Assembly (NCBI GenBank): GCA_016617855.1
Contig: JAECUM010096232.1
Coordinates: forward strand, 62,001 to 126,000
From: Megalonaias nervosa
Taxonomy: Eukaryota > Mollusca > Bivalvia > Unionida > Unionidae
Direction of reading: 5' to 3'
DNA: 64,000 bases
In this document: positions 19,150 through 30,530 of the stretch, in pieces
Layout of the letters: each line of letters starts with the position of its first letter
Position numbering within the stretch: position 1 is the stretch's first letter
Notes under the pieces: model-generated
What the model was told of the DNA's origin: nothing
Databases searched by the model: none
What the model saw: the letters and a program-made list of their open reading frames with translations, nothing else
Made by a program: the position numbers and the translations under genes

Positions 19150-19417
19150 TCCACTGCCTCGAAAAGATTTATTCTTTCTTGCCTAAAAATTTTTTTATTC
19201 GATTGTATAACTTATGTTTAACTCACAAAAACATTATTCCCTTCACCTAAAAATATTTTTAGTCAGTTGTATAACTTGGGTAGGATAGATTGATGTTCAT
19301 CAATCTATGGAAACGAACGTAATTGCATAAAACATACTATACTATCCACTGACACGAACGTGAATGCATTACACTTTGTATAGAAATGAAACAGGTGGCA
19401 TGACGTCACGGTACTTG
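19150..19417. repeat. Spacer with short tandem duplications and hairpin
   Basis: Two copies of a CCTAAAAAT...TTGTATAACTT block occur near 19181 and 19246, and two copies of an ACGAACGT block near 19313 and 19354. A near-perfect hairpin AGATTGATG-TT-CATCAATCT lies around 19288. No ORF. This may mark the junction of two sub-elements or a degenerate element end. Confidence 0.45.
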
Positions 19418-20308
19418 CTACATTGTTGCAAATGTCCAGTTCCGTGATGTCATATTGACCCATGGTGTGCTAGTCGCTATACAAAATTCCCATTGTCCGT
19501 AGAGTGCCCCAGGGTGATATTTTGTCCGTAGAAATCTTGTCCGTAGACGTACCCAGGGGTGTCTGTAATGTATTTTCCCATCGTCCGTAGGGTGCCCCCC
19601 CTTCACTACTGTGATCGCATCAATGGGTTTCATAGAAATTGCACGAGTAATTTCATTATTTACCGCAGCTATCACACTTGGTAGTCTTGCAACCCATTCA
19701 CAAGATCTCATGTCTTTCTGAACTTTGTTCAGGGATATTTCCTGCGCATACTGATATCCAAATAACCGCTCAGAAAGTATTTGATTAAATCGTTCAACGA
19801 TTGCCTGATCGCGACAAAATGCGGTATGTCCTAGTCTGATTTTGACGTTATGTTGTTTCATCAGAGATGATACTGCGCCAAGAAATTCTTTGCCAGGATC
19901 AACCTGTAGCAACTGAGGCCATCGTAGACCACCACGTTGATAAATTCGTTCAAAAGCAGATGCAACTTCAGTTGCTGTTTTAATTGATAGCGGCTCTGCT
20001 TCTTTATACCTACTTGCAACGTCATCGACAGTTACCGCGTATTTGTATGTGCGCGATTGACGTCTACCAGTTTTAATGGTATCGTGTGGTAGAAACAAAA
20101 TGTTTGCTTGATGAACTTCATTGGGAGCGCCGACATCAAAACGTGCGTACTGAATTTTTTTAGGTGTTGGTAGATAAATTTGCCATATTGCCTGTCGTGT
20201 TAACCAATCTACGGCAACAGAACGTGCTACACCTGCTGCATCAGCAAGTTTACTAATCGCTGCTCTACCTCTCCAATATCCTCTTGGGCTATAATAAATC
20301 GATTCCAT
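19418..20308 (-). pseudogene. Polinton-type integrase, C-terminus replaced
   Basis: A 296-codon frame starting at ATG 20308. Residues about 20-235 match a retroviral-type integrase of the Polinton class: HQANILFLPHD near 66-76, VDDVASRY near 94-101, LQVDPGKEF with D137, and E172 in AIVERFN. The residue lining up with the first catalytic Asp (usually HQAD) is Asn69, so the enzyme is probably inactive. From about residue 236 the frame reads a TCCGTAG-repeat sequence (19440-19610) unlike an integrase tail, so the true C-terminus is lost. Polinton integrases insert the element and leave short target duplications. Confidence 0.82.
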
Positions 20309-20330
20309 TATTATAATAATAATTGGTTGA

Positions 20331-20726
20331 TTAATTACCGGCCCCTAGTACTAGTTTACTTTTCATCGCAGATTTTACTAGGAAGCTAGCAAGTTTTTCT
20401 CTGAGAGATTTATTTTTTACGGAATTTAACGAGTGAGTCAACTTCACATTTGCAATATGTCGTTGTTGTTAATCTTTATTTTTATATGCAAAATCATGAA
20501 CGTGGCATGCTTGATCAATCGCATTTATTGGATACTCTCCAGGTCTTGGTTGGTCTCGTTCGTCAAGTTGGATATCAAGTCGGGTTCCAGGACTACAATA
20601 ACTATATCCAGGAAGATGCTTTTCACCAGGATACTTAGCCCTTGGAGCTCCTGGTAATTTTCCAAGTGAAGCAGCGATATCACCACCTGTTTTATTAGAG
20701 ATAAATTTGTATTTTTTGTACCACAT
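20331..20726 (-). pseudogene. PLA2-fold protein with internal stop
   Basis: ATG at 20726. An 85-codon frame contains a parvovirus-like phospholipase A2 core: a calcium-loop-like YCSPGT (residues 43-48; the usual Gly before Pro is Ser) and the catalytic helix motif H-D-F-A-Y at 77-81. A TAA at 20469-20471 interrupts it shortly after. The same frame then stays open 45 more codons to TAA at 20331-20333. Such PLA2 domains occur in Polinton/adintovirus-type capsid-associated proteins, where they help membrane passage. The 22-bp gap to the integrase start suggests co-transcription. Confidence 0.7.
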
Positions 20727-20874
20727 TTTATATACTTTCCTGTAAGTGCACGCTTTTTATTTTTTTATTTTATGTTTTTTTCTGTTGTTATTATTGTTGT
20801 TAATCCACTGGTGGGAGTTGGGGATCTGCATCGAACATAATATAAATTCATATTATTTATTATATTTGAACAAC

Positions 20875-21800
20875 ATGGATATCACTGATTTTTCCGCAAC
20901 ACGAAAGCAAGAACCTGTCAAACGTCATCCAGCTCTACCAAATTCTTTCAGAGCAATTATCATAGGTCCATCTGGGTCTGGTAAGATGCAATTGTTGCTT
21001 AACCTGATAATGAGATGGCTCAAGTGGGATAAGTTGTATTTATTGGCACCATATGTAGATGATCAGCGATACTACAACGTGATTAAAGATTTTAATGAAA
21101 ATGCAGAATTGCTGGACGAGGACGGTAATGAAATTATTGAGTTTATCACCGATATTGATGATGCTCCATTTGTAGATGATCTCTTTGGATGTATTAATAA
21201 TCTCGTAGTATACGATGATGTGATGCTAGACAAACAATCATGTCCAGCTCGGATATTTTCCCGAGGCAGACACAAAAACATCGATGTTATATATGTTACT
21301 CAGCGATATACACAAATACCTAAAGTGATCAGAGATAACTGCAATCATGGGCGCCGGCAGCATGGGTCAAGGGGGGTCACGTGACCCCCCCTGGAAATCA
21401 TACTGCAAATATATATATATATATATAAATTCCCACAGGGTTAATCATGCAAATGAAGCTGAAAATATGTCACAAGATTCTGTTCAAAACGCTTAATAAA
21501 TATTAGCTTTAGTTTCAGACTGCTTCTTATACTAACTCTCCTGGCCGTGACTGACTGACCCCCTTCCCCCTGAAAATCTTGACCCCCATGCACAGAGTCC
21601 AGTCCCCATCTTCATAAAATCCTGTGGGAGCCAATGACTGCAATCTTCTGGCTATCTTTAATGGGGTTGATACCCACACAATAAGGAACATCCACCAGAC
21701 TTGGTGTTCAGGAGACATGGATATGATTAAATTCAGAAACTTCTTTTCACGTGCGCAAGCGATTCGTCATTTTATAATTTCTCACGATAAATTTACATGA
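20875..21800 (+). pseudogene. A32/FtsK-type packaging ATPase split by a transposon
   Basis: The ATG at 20875 was chosen over the in-frame ATG at 20746 because the intervening sequence is low-complexity and hydrophobic. Walker A is GPSGSGKM (usual Thr/Ser after Lys is Met). Walker B is LVVYDDVM, and a sensor-like YVTQRY follows. The frame is open for 157 codons to 21345, where a 291-bp transposon sits. After the second copy of the 8-bp target site the same frame resumes at 21645 and ends at TGA 21798-21800. That gives about 208 residues without the insertion, normal for Polinton packaging ATPases. The Walker A change may already have weakened it. Confidence 0.82.
21346..21636 (+). mobile_element. 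Short nonautonomous DNA transposon, hAT-like (copy 1)
   Basis: 291 bp with inverted ends of the form CATGGGCGCC-GCAG at the left and a decayed match (CCTGTGGGAGCCAATG) at the right. It is flanked by a perfect 8-bp duplication, ACTGCAAT (21338-21345 and 21637-21644). 8-bp duplications are typical of hAT elements. It carries a short AT repeat near 21411. The same family occurs at 37699-37981 and 40989-41096. Confidence 0.88.
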
Positions 21801-22100
21801 TCCTCGGTCGCGATATCGTGTAGGTCTCGATAAAATATTTGGTTGAGAGACCGTTACCTTTTTTTACACCCATGGGGGGGGGAGGGTATATTTGACGCAC
21901 AAAAAAATAACCCAGTTAGAGGTCTCGGTGACGCCTGTATCTTTTTCACCCGTCGTAGGAATCTTTATTTCGATCTGAAATTTTGGCCTGTCTACCATCG
22001 CTACTTTAACGTTATTGACGCTTGTATTTTTTTTTCACCCTCCGTAGAAGCTTTATTTTGGTCTATTCACCCCCTCTGCTGCTTGTTCCTTGCAAACTAA
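21801..22100. repeat. Remnant with direct repeats past the ATPase
   Basis: Two related blocks (GACGCCTGTATCTTTTTCACCCGTCGTAGGAAT near 21931 and a diverged copy near 22018) lie about 87 bp apart. TCGATAAAATATTTGG near 21828 and a G run near 21876 are also present. No capsid gene is found here, where an intact Polinton would usually continue. Probably decayed element DNA. Confidence 0.4.
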
Positions 22101-22784
22101 TGCTGTGTTTGGAAGACATATTTTTAATTTTAAAAAACCCACTTTAAAAAAGTTTAGAAAATGATGCATTTGTTTGTAGAACTAGGATAATCATAACTGT
22201 TTACAATGTACTTCAAAAACAATTAAAAGTTGTACAAATTGAGCTAGGTGAATCCTTGGCTTGAATGTCAAACTGTGTACATAATTTACCATCTTAACAA
22301 TATCAGTCTTGTTAAAAATGCATTATATATGATAAATGCACTTTTGTCTCACCTTATAGTGAACAAAATGGATGACTCTGTAATCTTGATTGAAGCTGTT
22401 CATGAATGAATGTATCAGTCCAATGTTTTTGCTTTATGCAGTTTTAAAAAGATTACAATGTGTTCTCAAGTTTAAAAAAATAGTAATGGTTTTGTAAGTT
22501 CCACAGGTGGAAACCGAAGTCACCGCCTCTTGTAGGTTTCATAAACGTTTTTAAGTTTATAACTTTATCATTAATTTCATGGGACTGAAACGGTTCTTAT
22601 AATTTGAAAACTTAAAATTTTTTCAGTATTGTTTAATATCTTAAAAAATAATGTATGCTCAAATAAATATGGTTAGAACTTACTTTTCTGGGGCGCCTCA
22701 ATATAAACACCTGTTCATACAGGGCAACATATATGAACCCTTCCCAGTAGTTCGCTCATCCATCTATCCATCCATACACACACG
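22101..22784. other. Noncoding, nothing recognised
   Basis: AT-rich unique-looking sequence without ORFs of note. Confidence 0.4.
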
Positions 22785-22811
22785 CACGCACGCACACAAT
22801 ACATACATACA

Positions 22812-22840
<29 letters not shown>
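22785..22840 (+). repeat. Compound (CACG)n/(CATA)n microsatellite
   Basis: ACACACGCACGCACGCACAC followed by about ten CATA units. Confidence 0.9.
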
Positions 22841-22842
<2 letters not shown>

Positions 22843-23399
22843 GTTGAAGACAAAACGCGGAGCTTTTTGCTGTCTGTTAGTGAGAAGTTGCAATGTATTT
22901 TCTATCTAAAATTCACGTGATAACTTGGATACTTTTAACATAAAAGCTGTATTTTTGGGGGATTTCTTATTAGAATTTTGTTAAATTTATTATATTAGTT
23001 ATGAACTTTTTAAAATCAATATTTATTGCAATTCCAATATAAACTGTAAATTCGTGTCTGAACATGATTCAGAGTATAGAAAATATAGTCTAAATTCAGT
23101 TGAAATGTTTCATTCCTTACGCTAAGATAATGCATTTTGCTCAATTTCTCTGACAATCTTGTTTCCTTGATCATTATTTATCTTGGGAAGCACTACTTAT
23201 CATGGGCAAAAGTAGGTCACAGTGACCTACTTCCCTTGCTGTAGCAAATTTGCATAGTTTGGGGATTATTTTATGGCAGATCAGGTGTAAATAGGATTCC
23301 TAAAAATCCTCTTTACTATTTAAAACACACACAACCACTTTTATGACTCCACGGCCTTAGCGTAAGTAACAAAATAGAGCGAAAACCATCAAGTTTTGT
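22841..23399. other. Noncoding, nothing recognised
   Basis: AT-rich. A short inverted motif AGGTCAC-AGTGACCT occurs at 23212-23230. No ORF. Confidence 0.4.
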
Positions 23400-23830
23400 A
23401 ATTCAACAAATAATTTATTTCCCTTGAATACATTGTGAAAATTGAAAAGAACGCACAAGATTGTGAATTAAATCCGAAATAGTCCTAAAAGATCTATCAC
23501 AAGTCCAAATGTATGAAGTTCCAATTAAATTCCAGTGGTATTCCAAATAAATTAAAATATTGAATGTGTTGAGGTGCCTACAGTCTCGAACATGCTAACG
23601 TGCCAAAGGCCTGGAATGTAGTCATGTGTTAAGAGTCTTTTGCTGTATGACAATAATATAATTCAAAAGGTCCTTGTCTGAATTCATCATAATTTCAAAT
23701 TAATCTTTTGATCAAAGAATATTACTGAGTACTTTATAATTTCAGTGAATAATAATTTGAATAAAAAAATTCCATCCAAATTAAAAATTGAACACAACAA
23801 TATGACTGATTCTGCTTCATATGTTAAGGC
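23400..23830 (+). repeat. Dispersed repeat, inverted partner at 35940-36260
   Basis: The stretch around 23480-23770 (for example GATCTATCACAAGTCCAAATGTATGAAGTTCC, AGGCCTGGAATGTAG, ATTACTGAGT) reappears reverse-complemented at 35940-36260. Both copies are diverged and carry small indels. No coding capacity is visible, so it is probably an old nonautonomous element. Confidence 0.6.
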
Positions 23831-24604
23831 AAGAAGAGTAATTCTTAAAGTCAGCAATGATATATAAAAAGCTAAGACACAATAATAGAGCCAGGATGTA
23901 GGTCAGTTTCCTTCCTAAAACATTCAAATTGTCAACAAGTTTAGGATACATTCAGATCAAAGTGAACATCTTTACTTCCATTGGTAATGATCTCACTATT
24001 TAATCATTACTCATTCAGAAATATTAGCTGTATATTATGTTGTTTGCAAAATAAATGTCACTAGTCAGGTTCACTATTAACTTCGTTTTGGACAAAGGTT
24101 AAGTACAAAATATATATAACATTTAATCATTGAGAAAAGCCAAAAAACAATTAAAAAAAAAAATAAAAAAAAATATACATAACACCACAAACAAACGTGG
24201 ATTCAAAAACATACTTAAACCGTAGCTGTCATAAGAGAATTTAATATATATGTTGCTGTTGATATGAAAAGTCCCTGCCTGCATATTAATGTTGTTAAAT
24301 TATATCAGATCTGGCATTAAAAGGAGGGTAATAATTTGTGTGCACAATTAGAATAAAAATGTATCAATTTTTTTTCTTTAACAAAATTGAATAAAAAATA
24401 CTTTCTATAATAAAATTATTTTTTATATCATACAATAGGAAATAAACAATCTGATTTGTGCAAATTTAATGATGTTTGGCTTCGATATTAGTTTAAACTT
24501 TATATTTTTGCTGTGATCTTGTTTTGCATCAGATATACTTATTTCATAATGAAGCTGCAACAACAACAACAAAAAAAAAATCATTGTAATATTCCAGTAA
24601 TTCA
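23831..24604. other. Noncoding AT-rich DNA
   Basis: No gene or structured repeat is seen. A-rich runs lie near 24150-24170. Confidence 0.4.
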
Positions 24605-24719
24605 GACCAAAGCCCGTATTCCAATTATCTCCCTTCAGTAAAATAATAAAATCAAATAGAGACAAACAGCCATACATATAATTATATTGTTATAAAGGAT
24701 ATACAATTTATGATTTTAA

Positions 24720-24783
<64 letters not shown>

Positions 24784-25075
24784 CAATTTTATATAGTGCA
24801 TTGGTATTAAGGCCATTAGGATACAAATTATCTAATTTATGAATCCAGTAAGTTTCTTTTATGAGTCTGTTCTTGTCTCCATGACTCATAAAAGAAACTT
24901 ACTGGAGTCATAAATTAGATAATTTGTATCCTAATGGCCTTAATACCAATGCACTAAATAAAATTGTATAAAATATATATTTTCTTTAAATTGATAAATT
25001 GTATATCCTTTATAACAATATAATTATATGTATGACTGTTTGTCTCTATTTTATTTTATTATTTTACTGATTCAG
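24605..25075. repeat. Long foldback (inverted repeat) around an AT tract
   Basis: The left arm (about 24640-24873) and right arm (about 24889-25070) are near-perfect reverse complements over roughly 180 bp. They include CCAGTAAGTTTCTTTTATGAGTC beside the 15-bp centre and GAGACAAACAG at the outer ends. The left arm alone carries a 60-bp (AT)n run. The structure would form a long hairpin and looks like a foldback-type MITE. Confidence 0.85.
24722..24779 (+). repeat. (AT)n microsatellite in foldback left arm
   Basis: About 29 AT units. They are absent from the matching place in the right arm, where only ATATATATTTT stands. Confidence 0.95.
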
Positions 25076-25296
25076 GTTTCATCAGAGACTCATGTATCTT
25101 TACGATCCTGTCATATATACATAATTGTTATGATGATGCATATCATTTATGACGTTACGTAATGATGCAATTGTTATTTCAAAATATAAAGACATCATCC
25201 GTTTCTTTCAAAACATTTTGTGCCTGAGGAAGCATCTATTAAATGTGAAACTAGTTGCACAGAATTATCGGCGTTTGTGTTGTTTTATTTTATCCC

Positions 25297-25340
25297 AATT
25301 ATCTCCCTTAACAAATGTTACAAGGGAGATAATTCAATTG
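25297..25340. repeat. Short foldback, AATTATCTCCCTT arms
   Basis: AATTATCTCCCTT, then an 11-12 bp loop, then AAGGGAGATAATT. The same 13-mer occurs at 24626 beside the large foldback, so it is a recurrent repeat end. Confidence 0.7.
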
Positions 25341-28012
25341 CAGATCTTACTAAAAACCGGAAAGACGCATTGTCGGGCAAAGACGGAGAAAAGACGGTAT
25401 GTACGTTATATGCTAATAATACTTGACTACAGTTGATCCAAAGTTTATACAGATAAATATATAAGAATTAGAAATGTTTGCTTTGTCTATGTATTAGTCG
25501 TTATTTTCTTTAAATATATAAAATATTTTGACATAGGCAAGTTGAATTTTCTTCAATTTAATTTCTCTCTTTTTTATTGACCATGAAAAGTTGTGGTGTA
25601 GATATCTGAAGTATTTACTTATGGTAAGTGTTAACAGAAAGAATAAGACACAAAAAGACAAAGGAAAGAGTGCAGAGACGTCATATAATTACATTTATGG
25701 AAATAATTTCTGTTTATACAAACTTTATATAAATAAAATACATAATTACAGTTAGTGTCGAGAGATATGATAAAAGAGGGCAAGGACAAGAAAGAAAAAA
25801 CTATTTAACAACAAATAAAATTATAAGAATTAGAAATGTTTCTGTTGTCTCTGTGTTCATTCTGTTTTCCTTTTATTATATCTAACTCAATTAACACAGT
25901 GTTAGTAGAAGGACATAGACGTTTTAAACTTACAATACTAGAATGTATTTACTGTATACAGTAGAAAAGTCTTAATGTGTTTACAGTCACAAGTAGCAGA
26001 ATAAACACGCGCTACCTTTAACTGAATTAACTTAGTGGCAGTACAAGGACAGTCTCAAAATGTTGATTATACAATATATATCTTAATTAATCTGCATCAT
26101 AATTTTTCCCCTTCATTTCTATTGCATTACCAACTGTAGTTTTATATAAAGTTTAAATATTGAGCAACATCTATAGTTTTACACTTCTCGGTACAAATAT
26201 AAGTATAAAGGTTCCTGAATTTCAGTTATACAATAAACTGGTAAAGGAAACGTAATAATGAACATATTATCTTACTTCACATATATTTGTACACAAACGT
26301 GCATATATCTACATTTTTTGGCATTTGCTAAATTTTAATGCCCGTTTAGAGATTTACATTGGTATTCCATAAATTTGCACCAGTTCATCACCTCATTGTA
26401 GTTACACATATTAAATAATGACTACTTTCACTAAAGTTTTAATAATAAGTATCCGGAAATCCAAAGTATAGAAATATTGTATAAATGTTACAGCAATGGG
26501 TAATTATACATTCCTTGTGAACGATGCACATTTTAAATTATATCTGATAAACTTAATTCAGTACATTGATATATTAATATTTGCATTAAAAGAAAACAAT
26601 AATTCAAATACTTAAGTTTTTGGACAATTTTAGCTTGAGAAGTTCAAAAGTATGCAATTAACATACAAAAAAATGTAAAATTATGGAATTTACAATGTAG
26701 GATCCAGGTCCCATGTTGAAATCTGTGCAGATCCATGAAAAATGTGTAGCAGATGCTTAATAAATTATACTGAATTAAATATTATCCTATAACGTTTCTG
26801 CAATCTTTCTCTGTGTCTCTCCCTATATATATATGTATGTCTTTGCTTGTCTTTGCATATCCTGTCCTGTCCCGGTTATTGTGTGTTTTGCCCTGTCTTT
26901 GTGTGTCTTTGTTCGTATTGGCGCTGTACAGTAAAATTCATTAACTATCAACACATAGTTTTATACGTCTATTTTATATTTCTTTAGATAAAACACGTAG
27001 CAAATAACAGAAAATTTTCAGTTAAGTTTTAAAACATGTCTTCGCGCGCTTCTCTTGCACAAATTCTTACCTCATGTACATAAAAAGTTACATACTCTTC
27101 TTCATATACACCCCTCAAATTTTCCATATTATTACTGAATGAGATAAAATATGTTACAAATAATGTTAAGACGATTCCATTCTTCTTGAAAAAAGACATT
27201 TTTGAATATTGACCATAATTCATTACAACTCTGAGTGCAAATATACATTAAATAATAGAAGAATAAAAACAACAAAATGACATCACCACCCGACAAACGA
27301 ACAACACACCGACAATACAAATATATATATTTTTTTATATAGAATTGCAGTCAACATTCAATATTTTCCAGTGTTGTCAGTTTAAAACGTCTATGTACCG
27401 TCTTTGCCTGTCGGTCTGTCCTTGACCTCTCTTTGGGCGTCTTTTCGGTATTTTGTAGGACCCCTATTGAAGAGCGTTTAACAAGCATTTAAACGACTTT
27501 GAATGAATGAGCGGCCATGTTATGATCCAATCTTCCGGTTGAGCTGCAACGGCCCGAAAGAGGAGGAAATTTAAGTGTTTTCAGCGAAATATTTTATTGA
27601 TGAGACGATTCTTCACATACAGGAACAAATTGTATAAGCTGAATATTTAATTCACGGATACTACAGGGAATTTCATCTGACACTCGATTAACTGAATAGT
27701 TCTGATCTTGCGAAATCAATGATTGTTTTGATGGTTGAGTGACAGTTACACAAGAAAATTTGGGAATATATATGTTATGCAATACAGCTGATGTTTTTGT
27801 AGGAATTGTATAGATTAACATCTTTTGATGTTGAAAATATATGTATGGTACGATGCATATCGATCATGAAGCATGTAGCCTGCAAGCTTTCGTGTGAAAA
27901 TGTAGTCTGCTATAAGACTGCTGACAAGTCAAAATACTCGTCAAAAACTTTGTATCGACTCATCGAAATTCATTTATAAAAAAAGTAAACAAACTTTCTC
28001 TTACGGACACTC
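25341..28012. other. Noncoding AT-rich DNA upstream of NudE-like exon
   Basis: Mostly featureless. A block ATAAGAATTAGAAATGTTT occurs twice (about 25463 and 25822). A less AT-rich stretch at 27480-27570 (GAGCGGCCATG, CTTCCGG, GCAACGGCCCG) could be the promoter or 5' leader of the exon at 28013. Confidence 0.4.
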
Positions 28013-28089
28013 ATGGATGGCAAAAAGTTCAGTTCACCACAGGAGGAAGTTACCTACTGGAGGGAACTTGCTCAACAATTCAAGCAAGA
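28013..28089 (+). CDS. NudE/NDEL1-like first coding exon
   Basis: ATG at 28013 opens 25 codons plus two bases before the splice donor GTAAGA at 28090. The peptide has F-S-S, then E-E-V-T-Y-W-R-E-L-A and F-K-Q-E. It matches the N-terminus of NDE1/NDEL1 (F-S-S...E-E...Y-W-K-x-L-x-x-x-Y-K-Q), the dynein-LIS1 regulators. The sequence just upstream lacks a splice acceptor, which fits a first coding exon. The next NudE coding exon (with E-F-Q-E-G-S-R-E) was not found downstream on this strand. The exon ends in phase 2 and so cannot join directly to the phase-0 exon at 43288. Confidence 0.65.
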
Positions 28090-28138
28090 GTAAGATTTTG
28101 ACTCCGTTTTATCTTCTTGTCACTTATTTGGTATTGTG

Positions 28139-28140
<2 letters not shown>

Positions 28141-28188
<48 letters not shown>
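28141..28188 (+). repeat. (TTA)n microsatellite
   Basis: About 16 TTA units. Confidence 0.95.
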
Positions 28189-28189
<1 letters not shown>

Positions 28190-30309
28190 GGAGTTTGACT
28201 GACATATTGCAGTAAATTCATTTTTCACACACTATATTAGTCAGGATATTAAGAGACGGAAGGTATCATATAATTACTACTTTTTCTTTTAATGCATTAT
28301 TTAAACAGTATGGAAAATATCTTCAACTGTATCATGAAAATTCATCTTCCTGTAGGGTAACTCCTGAATGTACCGAAGTCCATCCCTATATCTTTTGGCC
28401 CATTTGCACTATGCCTCATTCCTTTTTGATTGACCATGATCTTTAAGATAGATTAACTACTCTTCTTAGAGAATAGCCTTAGCTTTGAGCATACATAGCA
28501 AATGGAGCAGTGTCATCACATGCAGCATTTTTTACCATGTGATATTACTCATAGATTGAGTATTGTTACTGTTTGGAGTAATCTCCCTCTCAGGTTATGT
28601 ACATTTTTTGTTACGGTTGTTTTTTTTTTTTAACAATGCATTTTTTGGATTCCCCCCCCCCCCAGTGGGTTTCAGATACATTTATTGTCATTGATTATTC
28701 TTTTATTGCTTTTCCAGCTTGGGTAGGTATTTAGATATCCCTATCCTTGCTGAATATGGTCTGAGGCCTCATATTGATTCAGTTTTATTTTGTTTTAGAA
28801 CAGTACAAATTATCAAAATTTATATTCCATTTAATCTTACTTTTGCTATTTTTATTTTGTGGAAGGAGGCAGCATACCTGTCTTTACTTTTCATGTGTAT
28901 ATTTAGTGACTGGACATTTTTTAAAAAGCCAGTATTGGATATTAGTCCTCATTATTATCATTAATATTTATGTTGTATTAGCAGTCTTACTGAGCTGGTT
29001 TTGCTAATTATTTGTCTCCAGTATTTGAATAGGTATGGTTGACATCATCTTTGATTAAAAGTCAAGTAGTTTTGGTTGTTTTAATGTGTCTAATCAAGTA
29101 CTTAGCTTAGCATTCCTGACATTTTGTACTAAAGCATTAGTGGTTGTTTTAATTCTTTAATTAGATAACACCTGGGATGCGTAAGTTCTTAGTTTTTCAG
29201 TTAACATTGACTTAATCTATGCAAATACATGACATGTTTTCATAATACTTATGCAGTAGTTCTCTGTAAATCATTTCATTGTTTTCTTAGAGCAGTTTCT
29301 GAGTAGGATGTGGGGAGGGGTGGGCACAAGAAAGTGGCTTGGGACAGCAACCATGCCTGCTTAGCCTGCATGGACTGTAAAAGGGCAGCTGGTTCACGTT
29401 TTTGCAGTCTATAGTTGAGTGAGGTCTGGATCTCACCAAATGCAGATGAACTTACAAATTAAGGAAGAAGTGCTTCATCTTCTTCCTTAGAATGTTTATG
29501 TTTTTGCCTTCTCTGAGTCCCTCAGGTCTTGAAGGAGGATTAATAAAGTGTCCTTGGAGATGCTTGATGTTCATGGGCCCACTACCAAAGGAGGATATAA
29601 GTGGGTGGGAGTGCTGTACATAGGATCTTCCAAATATGGGGGACACACCATTTTATAGGGACAAATAAAAATAATAGTGCATAATGTATTAATGGTGTTA
29701 TAAAAATGAGATAATCTTGGTTGCTTCAATAGTTTTGCTTCATTAACTTCGTGGTCTGCGTTGTACTATCATACTTTCTTGGTCTACACTATACTATCAT
29801 ACTTTCTTTGGAAAAGGTTTTATTTATAACTTATGAAAGCATTATCTGGTTAACCTGAAATGAGTTAACCCATGCAATTTTCTGTTCCGAATCATGCCTT
29901 CCTCTAATATTACAGTAGTACACTCATTATCTGCCAACATTTATAATAAATACACATGTTTTCTGAATTACTTTCCAAACTGATAAATCATTAATTACAT
30001 GACAAATTGTATATATACATAAATGTAGTCACTCTTGTCAGTCTCAGAATAAATTAAATCTTCTCAGTGGTGGTGACTTTAACATCAAAAATACATTACA
30101 CTAATGCCATCAAACACTTTACATTGCAAAATTCAGCCAATTATCATTAACTTTGAATGCTTTCTTTGGCAGATACCTTGTTTTAAAAAAGATATTCACT
30201 GTCATCTTACGGTTTTATCACCTTCTGCAAATTTGGACATTGCCAGTGCCAACAGAGATAGAGGTGTACATCCACAGATGAAAAGTTGTAGGCATATCTT
30301 TTGCTTTTT
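28189..30309. other. Intronic or intergenic DNA, nothing recognised
   Basis: Only chance ORFs. A C run lies at 28656-28664. No exon-like segment with good splice sites was recognised. Confidence 0.4.
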
Positions 30310-30530
30310 CTTCAACAAAAAGTGCTTCCATCAGAATTCAGGACAGAGAAAAAGTCATGCCTTCTCATGAAGGTGGAACAACACCCTCTCAAATTCAATA
30401 GGACAAAAAGAGAGTTATGCCCTCCCATGATGGAGAAGTAGCACCCTCTTCTATCTAGTAGGTCAGAGAGCAGATTGTACCTTTCTGCAATGGAGAAGCA
30501 GCACCCTCCTCAGTCCTCAGGAACCATTGT
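30310..30530. repeat. Degenerate about 60-bp tandem repeat
   Basis: Three to four diverged units, each holding GA(A/T)GGAGAAG-AGCACCCTC preceded by AGAGAG...TATGCC. Confidence 0.6.
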
